Source: an uncultured Christensenella sp. (GTDB lineage: Bacteria; Bacillota; Clostridia; Christensenellales; UBA3700). From it: a stretch of DNA of 64,000 nt. Shown here one piece after another: positions 1 to 8,426 of this stretch. The position numbers were made by a program, and so were the translations under genes. The first letter of the stretch is position 1. Each line of letters begins with the position of its first letter. Location: positions 59,480-123,479 of the forward strand of contig CAJTVJ010000003.1 of the NCBI GenBank assembly GCA_910579785.1, given 5' to 3'. Under the pieces are notes generated by a model. It ran no database searches. It was not told where the DNA came from and saw only the letters and a program-made list of their open reading frames with translations.

Positions 1-1
1 C

Positions 2-490
2 GGCATAGACATGGGCGTCTATTCGGCAAGAATGATAATGAGAGATTTGAATTGGCTTGACGTCACGTCTTGGAATTATTGGCTGTCGGTATCGGTATAT
101 AATTATGAAGACGGACTTATTTATTGGGATCAATCCAATTCTTTGTCTGTGACAAAAAGATACTACACGATGGGACACTTTACCAAGTTTATTCCGCAGG
201 GAAGTATGCGTATTAAATCCAGATACAGCGATTCTTTCGGCATCAACGGAATAAACTACGTCGCGTTTTTAAGACCTGACGGCAGTATTGTTATCGTCGT
301 CGTCAACAACAGCAAAAATAGCAGACAGATAAAAGTGCGCGGCGCGTACGACGACGTAAGAGAGACGTTGACTACCGCGGACGTAAATTGGCAATCGCAG
401 GAATATCAATACGGCGGATACCTGAGCGTGCCGGCAAAGTCGGTCGTGACATATGAATTTATGCCGCCGTTAGAGAACGTGGAGGAGTGA
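2..490 (+). CDS. GH30-family glycoside hydrolase, C-terminal part (5' end outside window)
   Basis: The reading frame is open from base 2 and ends at a TGA at 488-490, so this is the last ~162 residues of a gene that starts before the window. It aligns along its whole length with the C-terminal third of the next gene: both share the IDMG, TDWSYWLS/TSWNYWLS, YEDxLxYW and VTKRYY blocks and the DVNWQ(S/T)(Q/R)EY motif near the end. In GH30 enzymes this region holds the last strands of the TIM barrel and the beta-sandwich side domain. The catalytic Glu pair must lie upstream of the window. It ends 4 bases before the next gene, so the two form a tandem pair of paralogous secreted glycosidases, probably co-transcribed. 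Substrate cannot be assigned. Confidence 0.85.
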   Translation, partial: GIDMGVYSARMIMRDLNWLDVTSWNYWLSVSVYNYEDGLIYWDQSNSLSVTKRYYTMGHFTKFIPQGSMRIKSRYSDSFGINGINYVAFLRPDGSIVIVVVNNSKNSRQIKVRGAYDDVRETLTTADVNWQSQEYQYGGYLSVPAKSVVTYEFMPPLENVEE

Positions 491-494
491 TATA

Positions 495-2042
495 ATGAAG
501 GGCAGAATGATAAAAGTAGCGGCAGCGCTTTTGACGTGCGTGGTGCTGACGTGTTGCGTATTGGGCATATTCGCTGTTTCAGCGCTTTTGGGTAAGACTA
601 CGCTGAGGATAGATACGAATGAAAAATTGCAGACAATGCAAGGTTTCGGCGCGTCGTCGGCATGGGTATATCAAGACTTAGGGCTTGAAGATCTAGCTAC
701 TAAGAACACTGCCATACAGATGCTTTACGGAAATGACGGTTTGCAGCTCAATACGTTTAGATACAACGTGGGCGCCGGCGGCGTGGAGAGCGACAACTAC
801 AAAGATCCTCTTAGAGGCGCGCAATCGTTTTTTATCGCAGAGAGATTTACAGGCGATTATTCGGTATTTGCCGACGCCGACAATTACGACTTCACGAGAG
901 ACGGCGCAGTGCTTGATTTATTTAAACGCGCGCTTGCCACAGGCAATATAGATAAGGTGATTTTCTTTGCCAATTCTCCGCACTATCTCATGACGAAAAA
1001 CGGCAAGACGCACGGCGACGTTCCTTACGACAACAATTTAAAAGAGGAATGTTACGTTGCCTTTTCGCAATATATGCTCGTCATAGTCAACTATATCTAT
1101 CAAAATATAATAAGTCAGTATGACAAGGACATTCAAATATATATTTCTCCCGTCAACGAGCCTCAATGGAAATGGGGCGACGACGCGACGCAGGAGGATG
1201 GCGAAGCTACGCAAGAAGGCTGTCACTACGACCCCAAGCCGCTTGCAAAATTCTACGATACCTTTTACAGTCAGCTAGACGTATTCAATGACGAAAATTC
1301 CACAGACTTTAATATGGATATATTCGAGAGCGGCAACTATAAGATGCTCAATTCGACGCGTACTAAGTTCAATGAATATATGCGCGAGTTTGAAAAATAC
1401 GACTTTTTTGACGAGATTACGCACATTTCTCTTCATTCGTACGGCGCGGATAAATCGATATTTTATAGGGAGATTTTTGCAGATTATATGTCTAAGAATT
1501 TTCCGCATATCAGCATAAGCATGAGCGAGTACTGCACTATGGAATGGAACGTGGACGAGAGCATAGACATGGGGCTTTGGTGCGGCAAAGTTATGATGCG
1601 CGACATCGCTATATTGGGCGTGACGGATTGGAGCTATTGGCTGTCTGTTGCCAAAGGCGGATATGAAGACGCTCTTGTATATTGGAAGAAAGACAACGGA
1701 TACAATTCTTTTGAAGTCACCAAGAGATATTACGTATTCGGTCAGTTTTCCAAGTATATATCCAACGGCAGCGTGAGAGTATCTGCCGATTACAGCGACT
1801 TTTTGGGCGTCAACGGAATTGAGACGGCGGCGTTTAAAAATCCTGACGGCAGCGTAACCGTAATTGTATTGAATGACAGCGAGAAGTCGCATACCATTGC
1901 GCTTAAAGGCGTCGATAAATATAAGAACGTCAAAGAGATAATGACTGACAGCGACGTAAATTGGCAGACGCGAGAGTATGCGTTTGACGGCAACGTAAAA
2001 GTGGCTGCCAAGTCAATGACTACTTTTGTATTGACAAAGTGA
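495..2042 (+). CDS. Exported GH30-family glycoside hydrolase
   Basis: A 515-residue protein with a hydrophobic N-terminal signal or anchor (about residues 6-32), then a glycoside hydrolase clan-A barrel. Visible landmarks are QGFGASSAW (~50-58), the acid/base Glu222 in SPVNEPQW and the probable nucleophile Glu345 in SMSEYCTMEW, followed by the C-terminal beta-domain shared with the upstream partial gene. GH30 enzymes cleave beta-linked glycans (glucosylceramide, beta-1,6-galactan or -glucan, xylan, depending on subfamily); the subfamily is not clear here. The start is preceded by GGAGGAG at a good distance. There is no lipobox, so the protein is either secreted or held by an uncleaved N-terminal helix. 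It is a tandem duplicate of the preceding gene with clear divergence, suggesting different substrate preference. Confidence 0.88.
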   Translation: MKGRMIKVAAALLTCVVLTCCVLGIFAVSALLGKTTLRIDTNEKLQTMQGFGASSAWVYQDLGLEDLATKNTAIQMLYGNDGLQLNTFRYNVGAGGVESDNYKDPLRGAQSFFIAERFTGDYSVFADADNYDFTRDGAVLDLFKRALATGNIDKVIFFANSPHYLMTKNGKTHGDVPYDNNLKEECYVAFSQYMLVIVNYIYQNIISQYDKDIQIYISPVNEPQWKWGDDATQEDGEATQEGCHYDPKPLAKFYDTFYSQLDVFNDENSTDFNMDIFESGNYKMLNSTRTKFNEYMREFEKYDFFDEITHISLHSYGADKSIFYREIFADYMSKNFPHISISMSEYCTMEWNVDESIDMGLWCGKVMMRDIAILGVTDWSYWLSVAKGGYEDALVYWKKDNGYNSFEVTKRYYVFGQFSKYISNGSVRVSADYSDFLGVNGIETAAFKNPDGSVTVIVLNDSEKSHTIALKGVDKYKNVKEIMTDSDVNWQTREYAFDGNVKVAAKSMTTFVLTK

Positions 2043-2072
2043 CGCAGATTTTTTAAGTTTTTAACTTGTATG

Positions 2073-2101
2073 TTGTAAAACTTATGCAATAGTGGTAGAA
2101 T
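2073..2101 (+). promoter_or_regulatory. Probable promoter of the CobW-type gene pair
   Basis: TTGTAA (2073-2078) and TAGAAT (2096-2101) are separated by 17 bases and lie about 50 bases before the start of the first P-loop gene. No Zur-like dyad is obvious around it. Confidence 0.4.
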
Positions 2102-2149
2102 AGATAAGTAATTAGAAAAAACGCAACAACGATTTATGAGAGGTGAAAT

Positions 2150-3235
2150 ATGTTGAAGATAGATATCATATCGGGATTTTTAGGCGCAGGTAAGACGACT
2201 TTGATAAAGAAGCTTTTGTCGTCTGCATTGAAAGGACAAAAAATCGTATTGATAGAAAATGAGTTTGGCGACATTGGCATAGACGGCGGATTTTTAAAAG
2301 AATCTGGCATTCAGATAAACGAAATGAACAGCGGATGTATATGTTGTTCGCTTGTGGGCGATTTCAAAAAGGCGTTAAATCAAGTGTATGAGCAATATGC
2401 GCCTGACAGAATAATCATTGAGCCGTCGGGCGTGGGAAAACTCAGCGACGTATTGCAGGCAGTGTTGTCTGCTCAGCTTCCTGACAGCGAAATATCTTCG
2501 CTTACGGCGGTGGTCGACGCAAAGAAGTGCAAGATGTATATCAAGAACTTCGGAGAGTTTTATAAAAATCAAATAGAGCAGGCTAAATGCGTCGTGCTCT
2601 CGCATACGTCAAATATAGACGATGCCAAGTTGCAATACTGTCTCGATACCGTCAAGTCGCTCAATAAAGACGCAGTGATAGTGACTACGCCTTGGGATGA
2701 GATAGACGGCGAAAAGATTTTTGCCGCTATGACAAACGTATCTTCACTTGCCAATGATTTGCAACATCTTCACGAAGAAGAAGTATGTCCCGTATGCGGA
2801 GGACATCACCATCACCACGGCGAGGACGAAGAATGCGGCTGCGGACATCACCATCATCACCATGAGGACGAAGAGTGCAGTTGCGGACACCACCATCACC
2901 ACGACGAAGACGAAGAGTGCGGCTGCGGTCATCACCATCACCACGGACACGATGCCGACGAAGTATTTTCTAGTTGGGGAGTGGAGACGGCAGGAAAATA
3001 CGGCGCGGAGCAGATAAAGGAGTTGCTTTCAAGTTTAGATAGCGGAGAGTACGGCGTGATATTGAGAGCAAAGGGCATCGTGCCTAGCGCAGACGGCAAA
3101 TGGATACATTTTGACTACGTACCGGAAGAGGTAGACGTACGCTTTGGAAGCAGCGAAGTAATAGGAAGAATTTGCGTGATAGGCAGCAAGATAGACGAGG
3201 GCAAGCTTGCAAAGCTCTTTGAGATAAAGGCTTGA
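2150..3235 (+). CDS. CobW/COG0523-family GTPase with His-rich metal-binding insert
   Basis: A 361-residue COG0523 GTPase. Walker A is GFLGAGKTT (9-17), the switch region reads ENEFGD (36-41), and the family-defining CxCC motif is Cys63/65/66 in SGCICCSL. COG0523 proteins are GTP-driven metallochaperones for zinc, nickel or cobalt, and the CxCC is the metal site. Between the G domain and the C-terminal CobW_C domain (about 275-361) lies a hinge insert at about 208-268. It begins with a CPVCGG knuckle and then repeats blocks of five or six His separated by acidic residues and CxCG, four blocks in all, which is strong direct evidence for metal storage or binding. The next gene starts 15 bases downstream and also carries a P-loop. 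The metal is probably Zn(II), but that is inference. Confidence 0.9.
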   Translation: MLKIDIISGFLGAGKTTLIKKLLSSALKGQKIVLIENEFGDIGIDGGFLKESGIQINEMNSGCICCSLVGDFKKALNQVYEQYAPDRIIIEPSGVGKLSDVLQAVLSAQLPDSEISSLTAVVDAKKCKMYIKNFGEFYKNQIEQAKCVVLSHTSNIDDAKLQYCLDTVKSLNKDAVIVTTPWDEIDGEKIFAAMTNVSSLANDLQHLHEEEVCPVCGGHHHHHGEDEECGCGHHHHHHEDEECSCGHHHHHDEDEECGCGHHHHHGHDADEVFSSWGVETAGKYGAEQIKELLSSLDSGEYGVILRAKGIVPSADGKWIHFDYVPEEVDVRFGSSEVIGRICVIGSKIDEGKLAKLFEIKA

Positions 3236-3250
3236 TATTGAGGAGATAAA

Positions 3251-4189
3251 ATGGAGATACCTGTATATTTATTCACGGGATTTTTGGAGAGCGGAAAGAC
3301 CAAGTTCATACAAGAGATGATGACCGACGACAGATTTAACGAGGGCGAAAAGACGTTGCTGTTGGTCTTTGAGGAGGGCGAAGAGGAATACAAGCCTCAG
3401 TATTTTGCGTCTCCCAACGTGCATATCGAATACGTCGAGGATATCGACGATATCAACGATTCTCTGCTTTCCGCGATAGAAAAAAAGCATGGGATACAGA
3501 GAGTAATTATAGAATACAACGGCATGTACGAAGTGGGTAAGCTGCTTGACGTGATGCCTGATAATTGGACTTTGGCGCAAGTGCTTATGATAGCGGACAG
3601 CAATACATTTATGAATTTCAACGCCAATATGAGGCAGTTGACTTTTGATAAAATGCAGAGCAGCGAAGCGGTGATATTCAATAGATTTGACGACAAAAAA
3701 GACAAGATGGAATATCACAAGATAGTGCGCGCGGCAGGCAGAAAGATAGACATACTTTATGAATATACCGACGGACACGTCGAGCCCGACAGGATACCAG
3801 ACCCGCTGCCGTATGATATCGACGCCGATATAGTTGAGATTAAGGACGAGGACTATGCGGAGTTTTACAGAGATATCTGCGAAGAGGGCAGCAAGTATGA
3901 CGGCAAGATACTTTCATTTAAAGGTATAGTAGCGGTGGACGACACTTTGCCTAAGAATACCTTTGTGCTTGGCAGACATATTATGACGTGTTGCGAAGCC
4001 GATATATTTTACGGCGCGTTTGTATGCGAACACAGACAGGTCATCGACCTCAAAAAGCGCGATTGGGTGAAGATAACTGCAAAGATAAAGTTTAGAAAAC
4101 ACGAAGTTTATGACGGCGAGGGACCTGTGTTTGAAGCCATATCTGTGGAGAAGACGGACAAGCCGCTGCAAGAGTTGGCAACGTTTTAA
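3251..4189 (+). CDS. P-loop (CobW-like) protein with C-terminal YcgQ-like domain
   Basis: A 312-residue protein. The N-terminus carries a P-loop GFLESGKT (10-17) in a CobW-like fold, but there is no CxCC motif, so it is not a standard COG0523 chaperone. About residues 215-307 read differently: a SFKGIV strand, then VLGRHIMTCCEAD with adjacent Cys246-Cys247, then strand-rich sequence ending in an EAISVEK-type motif. That pattern (GR...ITCCxAD) is the hallmark I know from the C-terminal domain of YcgQ/TIGR03943 proteins, normally paired with a YcgR-type permease. No permease is in the window. It is clearly co-transcribed with the His-rich GTPase, so a joint role in metal delivery is likely. The domain assignment is from memory of the motif and needs a profile search. 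Confidence 0.7.
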   Translation: MEIPVYLFTGFLESGKTKFIQEMMTDDRFNEGEKTLLLVFEEGEEEYKPQYFASPNVHIEYVEDIDDINDSLLSAIEKKHGIQRVIIEYNGMYEVGKLLDVMPDNWTLAQVLMIADSNTFMNFNANMRQLTFDKMQSSEAVIFNRFDDKKDKMEYHKIVRAAGRKIDILYEYTDGHVEPDRIPDPLPYDIDADIVEIKDEDYAEFYRDICEEGSKYDGKILSFKGIVAVDDTLPKNTFVLGRHIMTCCEADIFYGAFVCEHRQVIDLKKRDWVKITAKIKFRKHEVYDGEGPVFEAISVEKTDKPLQELATF

Positions 4190-4278
4190 TTTTGTCCTTT
4201 GATCGTCGCAAGCGACGTTTTACCCATACGGAGAAATATCATAAATAAATACACAAACAAATATTAGGAGATATACAT

Positions 4279-4788
4279 ATGCAAAGAATAGCAAAATTCC
4301 ACAAGGTGTCGTTTGAGCAGTTTAGCAAAGATTGGATAGATACCTTTGGCGATAGCGATAATATCAAGGAGATATACGACAATATCAAGCTTCCTAAAAG
4401 AGCTACGACAGGATCTGCCGGCTACGACTTTTTCGCTCCCATTAAGATAGAGCTTGCGCCTAATCAAACGGTGAAGATACCCACGGGCATAAGAGTTGAG
4501 ATAGATGAAAATTGGGTGCTCAAATGCTATCCGAGAAGCGGTCTGGGCTTTAAATTCAGATTGCAGCTCAACAACACTGTCGGCATAATCGACAGCGACT
4601 ATTTCCATTCTTCCAATGAAGGACATATATTCTGCAAACTCACCAATGCGACCAACGAGGGCAAGACGGCGGTCGTAAACGAAGGCGACGGATTTATTCA
4701 AGGCATCTTTATCGAGTACGGCATAACCGTTGACGACGAGGTCAGCGCAAAACGCGACGGCGGATTTGGCTCGACAACTAAAAAATAA
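4279..4788 (+). CDS. dut: dUTP diphosphatase (dUTPase)
   Basis: A 169-residue trimeric-type dUTPase that hydrolyses dUTP to dUMP and PPi, keeping uracil out of DNA and feeding dTMP synthesis. All five motifs can be seen in order: motif 1 ATTGSAGYDFFA, motif 2 PRSGLGFK, motif 3 NTVGIIDSDYF (the catalytic Asp lies here), motif 4 EGDGFIQGIF, and motif 5 RDGGFGSTTK with the P-loop-like GGFGST. An extra ~35 residues precede motif 1 compared with compact bacterial enzymes, and motif 3 has a short insertion after DYF. The start is supported by AGGAG eight bases upstream. Neighbouring nrdDG, on the other strand, share the dNTP theme. Confidence 0.93.
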   Translation: MQRIAKFHKVSFEQFSKDWIDTFGDSDNIKEIYDNIKLPKRATTGSAGYDFFAPIKIELAPNQTVKIPTGIRVEIDENWVLKCYPRSGLGFKFRLQLNNTVGIIDSDYFHSSNEGHIFCKLTNATNEGKTAVVNEGDGFIQGIFIEYGITVDDEVSAKRDGGFGSTTKK

Positions 4789-4814
4789 TGTTTGATAAGG
4801 TTTATCAATACTTG

Positions 4815-4840
4815 ATCACGGCGAAGCGTTTCGCCGTGAT
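4815..4840. terminator. Stem-loop between dut and nrdG
   Basis: A 10-bp perfect stem (ATCACGGCGA / TCGCCGTGAT) with a 6-base loop, followed on the + strand by TTCTT. It lies just after dut; the poor T-run makes it only a moderate terminator. Confidence 0.6.
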
Positions 4841-4858
4841 TTCTTATACATAAAATCA

Positions 4859-4881
4859 CGGGAGCAGACAGCTCCCGTTTT
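4859..4881 (+). terminator. Second stem-loop terminator downstream of dut
   Basis: A 7-bp GC-rich stem (CGGGAGC / GCTCCCG) with a 5-base loop, followed by TTTTG. It probably backs up the preceding hairpin. Confidence 0.6.
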
Positions 4882-4970
4882 GTCATTGGTACCTAAAAGT
4901 CATTTGTATTTATGTAATATCATTTGTGCTTGTTAAATCTTTGGTACTTATATATTTCATTGGTAGCACA

Positions 4971-5459
4971 TTATGAATGCAATACTATGTTGCCGCTTTT
5001 CAGCGTATTTTGTACGTCTATAACGCGCTGGTTGGAAGAGCCTTTCCAAAAAAGTTTTGGGTCAAAAAGTTCTATCTTAAATTTGCCGTCGACCATTACG
5101 TCGAGGTATTTCACGATTTCCCAATCCAGGACTTCTTCCCATTCATATCCGCTATATAGCCATATCGTCTTATTGGGATATTTCTCTCTTATTTCTTTGG
5201 CAAGAGCCGTCACACAGTCTCTGTTGGCAGGGTGGAGAGGATCTCCGCCTGAAAAGGTGATGCCAGATACGTATGACTTGTCAAGTTCGTCAAATATCTC
5301 TTTTCTTTCGCTCTCGCCGAATTCCAGTCCGCCGTTGACGTCCCAAGTGATGGGGTTTTGGCATTCTTTGCAGTGATGGTTGCAACCTGCGACCCACAGT
5401 ACTACTCTCAGTCCGTCGCCGTTGAGCATATCGTCTTTTGTGATATTGTGGTAACGCAT
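4971..5459 (-). CDS. nrdG: Anaerobic ribonucleotide reductase activating enzyme (radical SAM)
   Basis: A 162-residue radical-SAM activase. The cluster-binding motif is CX3CX2C (Cys26, Cys30, Cys33 in AGCNHHCKECQNP), followed by the GGDPLHP motif typical of the SAM-binding region in NrdG and PflA. It uses a 4Fe-4S cluster and S-adenosylmethionine to generate the glycyl radical on NrdD. The gene starts one base after the nrdD stop codon, so the two are translationally coupled on the minus strand. Length is normal for NrdG. Confidence 0.95.
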   Translation of the reverse strand: MRYHNITKDDMLNGDGLRVVLWVAGCNHHCKECQNPITWDVNGGLEFGESERKEIFDELDKSYVSGITFSGGDPLHPANRDCVTALAKEIREKYPNKTIWLYSGYEWEEVLDWEIVKYLDVMVDGKFKIELFDPKLFWKGSSNQRVIDVQNTLKSGNIVLHS

Positions 5460-5460
5460 A

Positions 5461-7578
5461 TTACATACTCTTCCTATCTTTTATTTCTGCCATTTTCGCT
5501 TCGTTGAGACGGGTGTCACCCTTGACTCTTGAATACGAAAGATATCCGTTCATTCTCTCTATCTTGGTGAGATTTTTGCTGCCGCACTTGGGGCATACGT
5601 CCATGTTGAGTTCTTGATGTCCGCAGTCGTCGCAGTATGCCAGCGAGAGATTGACGCCCTCATAAAATCCCATTGCCATAGCTCTTCTTATAAGAGTGCG
5701 GATGGCTTCTTTGTTGTAATCAATCGGATATTTGACGTACTGTATCTTGCCGCCGTTAAGCAAATCCCAAAATCTGTTTTCAAGGTTTTGTTTTTGTATC
5801 GGCGAGAGTTCTTCTGTCACGTGACAGTGGAAAGAGTTGGTGACGTAAGGTCTGTCGCTGACGTTTTCCACAATGCCGTATATCTTTCTGAACTGTTCTA
5901 CCTGCAATCCGCAAAGGCTCTCTGCCGGCGTGCCGTACATAGCGTACAATACGTGGTCCTCTTCTTTGAACTCGTTTATCTTTTTATTGATATATTCCAT
6001 TACCTCTAAGGCAAACTGACCGTCCTGGGCAATAGACTTTTTGTTGTGAAGCTCTTGAAGTTCATTGAGCGCGGTGATACCGAAAGACGCCGTTGACGCT
6101 TTGAGAAGGGGAGCTATCCTGTCGCTGTATTTGAGATGACCGCCATAGAATCCGCCTTCGCAGTATGCGAGAGGATTGGTAGACGCTCTCATCTGTCCCA
6201 AATATTCATAGGTACGCAAATGAAGTTTGCGTATGAGTTCAAGATAATAATCAAGCACTTGATAAAAGTCCTGTGATTCCTGTTTTGCCTTGGCGTATAT
6301 CATAGGCAAGTGCAGACTTACCGCGCCTATATTGAATCTGCCGACGAATATAGGTTTGTCATTCTCATCCGCAGGGTACATTCCGCCTTTCTCATACCAG
6401 GGAGAGAGGAAAGCTCTGCAACCCATAGGCGATATGACTTCGCCGTACTTTTTGTATATGCTTGCAACGTATCCGTCGCCCGTCAATGACAGCCAATCGG
6501 GATACATAGTCTTAGAAGAGCAGTCTACTCCTGCTTCGAATATGTCTTCGAGTTCTTTTCCCGGTCCGTGAAGATTTTCGTCATAAAGGAATACTATTTT
6601 TGGGAAGAGCACAGGCTTTTTGCATTCCTTTTTGCCCTGTCCGCCTTTGCGTACTTCCAGCATACACATATTTGCCATCTTGGCAAATCTCGATCTGCCC
6701 AAGCCGCCTGTGATTGTTATAAAGGGGTAGTCGCCTCTTGAAGACGCAACGGTGTTGAATTTATATTCCCAGCCTTGGAAGCCCTGCATCATATCTTTGC
6801 GTACGTCTTTGATTGCCTCTTCTTCCGCCTTTTCTTTGCTAAGACCCATGCCGACATATCTGTCGTATTGTTTTTGGAAAGACTTTTCTGCATACGGCTC
6901 CAAGATTTTGTCGACTTGCGGTACGGTAAAACCGCCGTATTGCTGACTTGCAGCAGAGAGGACGATATCGCCGATTACGTCAAAAGCTACGTCCAAAGTC
7001 TTTGGCTCGTTGTACCAAATGTTGCCCATTTCAAAGCCGCCTTTGAGTACGGTCGCCACGTCAAAGAGACAGCAGTTCATCGTGTCTCTTCTCGCCGACA
7101 TATCGTGGATATAGATATATCCGTCGCGGCATGCCTGCAATTCGTCTTTTGTCAAGAAAAACTTTTGATAAAGCTCTTTGTTGAGTTGGTTGAAAATAAG
7201 ACTTCTCTTGGTGGATACCAAAGCCGAATCGGAGTTGGAATTTTCCTTGTCTCCTATATACATAATTGCTTGGCTCTTCTTGTATACTTCGTCAAGCATA
7301 TGTACGAAATCTTGCTTGTAGTTGCGATAGTCCTTATAGCTTTTTGCAACGGAGGGGTTGAGCGATTCAAGCGCATACTCAACGACGTTGTGCATTTCGC
7401 TTATGGTAATAAAATCTTTGTTCATAGAAGCGACCTTTTTGTTTACGAAGTCGCATATAAACTCAATGTCCTCATCGCTGAACTTCACGAGGGCTCTGTA
7501 AGCTGACTTGTTGACTGCGGTTACTACTTTCTGGACGTTATACTCTTCTTTCGTTCCGTCTTTTTTGATTACGTACAT
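5461..7578 (-). CDS. nrdD: Anaerobic ribonucleoside-triphosphate reductase (class III)
   Basis: A 705-residue oxygen-sensitive reductase that makes dNTPs from NTPs using formate. The N-terminus (MYVIKKDGT to about 90) is an ATP-cone allosteric domain. The C-terminus carries two CxxC pairs (CDDCG and CPKCG) that bind zinc, then the glycyl-radical loop RVKGD, with Gly687 the expected radical site. I take the ATG at 7578 as the start, not the in-frame ATG 18 bases earlier, because AGGAGAG sits just in front of it and would otherwise lie within the coding region. The product feeds DNA synthesis under anaerobic conditions. A NrdR-box-like site lies about 110 bases upstream. Confidence 0.95.
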   Translation of the reverse strand: MYVIKKDGTKEEYNVQKVVTAVNKSAYRALVKFSDEDIEFICDFVNKKVASMNKDFITISEMHNVVEYALESLNPSVAKSYKDYRNYKQDFVHMLDEVYKKSQAIMYIGDKENSNSDSALVSTKRSLIFNQLNKELYQKFFLTKDELQACRDGYIYIHDMSARRDTMNCCLFDVATVLKGGFEMGNIWYNEPKTLDVAFDVIGDIVLSAASQQYGGFTVPQVDKILEPYAEKSFQKQYDRYVGMGLSKEKAEEEAIKDVRKDMMQGFQGWEYKFNTVASSRGDYPFITITGGLGRSRFAKMANMCMLEVRKGGQGKKECKKPVLFPKIVFLYDENLHGPGKELEDIFEAGVDCSSKTMYPDWLSLTGDGYVASIYKKYGEVISPMGCRAFLSPWYEKGGMYPADENDKPIFVGRFNIGAVSLHLPMIYAKAKQESQDFYQVLDYYLELIRKLHLRTYEYLGQMRASTNPLAYCEGGFYGGHLKYSDRIAPLLKASTASFGITALNELQELHNKKSIAQDGQFALEVMEYINKKINEFKEEDHVLYAMYGTPAESLCGLQVEQFRKIYGIVENVSDRPYVTNSFHCHVTEELSPIQKQNLENRFWDLLNGGKIQYVKYPIDYNKEAIRTLIRRAMAMGFYEGVNLSLAYCDDCGHQELNMDVCPKCGSKNLTKIERMNGYLSYSRVKGDTRLNEAKMAEIKDRKSM

Positions 7579-7689
7579 ATTTTCTCTCCTATTCATTCGT
7601 TGCAGAAATGATTATAGCATATTGATATGTCAAAGGCAATATAATAATGCAAAAAAAATTAAAAAAATTTAAAAAGTTTTGCTTGACAA

Positions 7690-7705
7690 CCACAATATAT
7701 TGTGA
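7690..7705. promoter_or_regulatory. NrdR-box-like operator upstream of nrdDG
   Basis: The 16-mer CCACAATATATTGTGA matches the NrdR consensus ACACwATATATwGTGT at about 14 of 16 positions and is nearly palindromic. NrdR boxes usually occur in pairs; a much weaker partner (ending TATATAGTGT, 7719-7734) sits 29 bases away. NrdR represses ribonucleotide reductase genes when dATP is high. No nrdR gene is in the window. Confidence 0.7.
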
Positions 7706-7876
7706 TATGGATTTAAAATTTATCTATATAGTGTATATTTGACTGCATATCCATTGATTATAATCAACATATACATGGCTTTTATTTTTTTATGATAATT
7801 AAGGGATATGCAAGCGTATAAATTTGACTTGGAAGAGTGTAAATGAGCATACATTGCTTACAGTCAATCAAGCTTT

Positions 7877-8223
7877 AAGTCATTTCGACCGAAGTGCAAC
7901 GAAGCGGAGAAATCTCAACAAATTAAAATAATGAAGTCACTTCGAGCGTAGTGGAGAAGTCTCAACCTTTTATTTAACTCGATTAGACCTCTCCGCGTTG
8001 GTCGAGGTGACCAAATGTGAATCTTACAAGCTTGGGAGGAAATCGTCATTGACGCTCGCCCAAGACGCACCTGCTGGCTCGCTATGCTAGTGCTTTCGCT
8101 CCTTACGACCGAAGTGGAGAAATCTCATCCTTTTATCTTTTAATAAGTTGAGACTTCTCGACTGTGCTCGAAGTGACCGAATATAAATCTTACTAGCATT
8201 GGAGGAAATCGTCATTGCCGCTC
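7877..8223. repeat. Cluster of dispersed palindromic repeats between nrdD and the ClC gene
   Basis: Most of the 850-base gap between nrdD and the next gene is repeat. A unit beginning AGTCAYTTCGASCGNAGTGG and ending AGAARTCTCAACC occurs at 7877-7919; as an inverted pair at 7934-8012; and as another inverted pair at 8105-8176. Between pairs is an ~85-base spacer block (8022-8104), part of which recurs at 8183-8223. The same unit and spacer appear at 57.8-58.3 kb and the unit alone at 12390. This resembles REP/BIME or MITE-type intergenic elements; no open reading frame is supported here. Confidence 0.85.
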
Positions 8224-8426
8224 TCATATATAATATTGATATATTATTTAATATAATTAAAGATATATTGATTATCATAAGCTAATCAAAGAATTTATCA
8301 ACCGCATCCGATGTATTCTCAGACTTCTTTGCAATTAAATATGGACGGCGTATAACTTGACTTTTGCTTTTGTAATAGTATATAGTAATAAGGCGATGTA
8401 AGGGCGTCGTTATTTATCATAATATT

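Noticed and set aside
1275..1892. 205-codon antisense frame inside the GH30 gene
   Set aside because: The GH30 frame carries catalytic motifs; the antisense frame has no recognisable pattern or ribosome binding site.
2744..3017. Open frames on both strands across the His-rich insert
   Set aside because: They are low-complexity shadows of the CxCG/His repeats; the CobW reading frame has all the family motifs.
7877..8223. CRISPR array
   Set aside because: The repeats are palindromic, unequally spaced and in mixed orientation, with no constant repeat-spacer period and no cas genes in the window.
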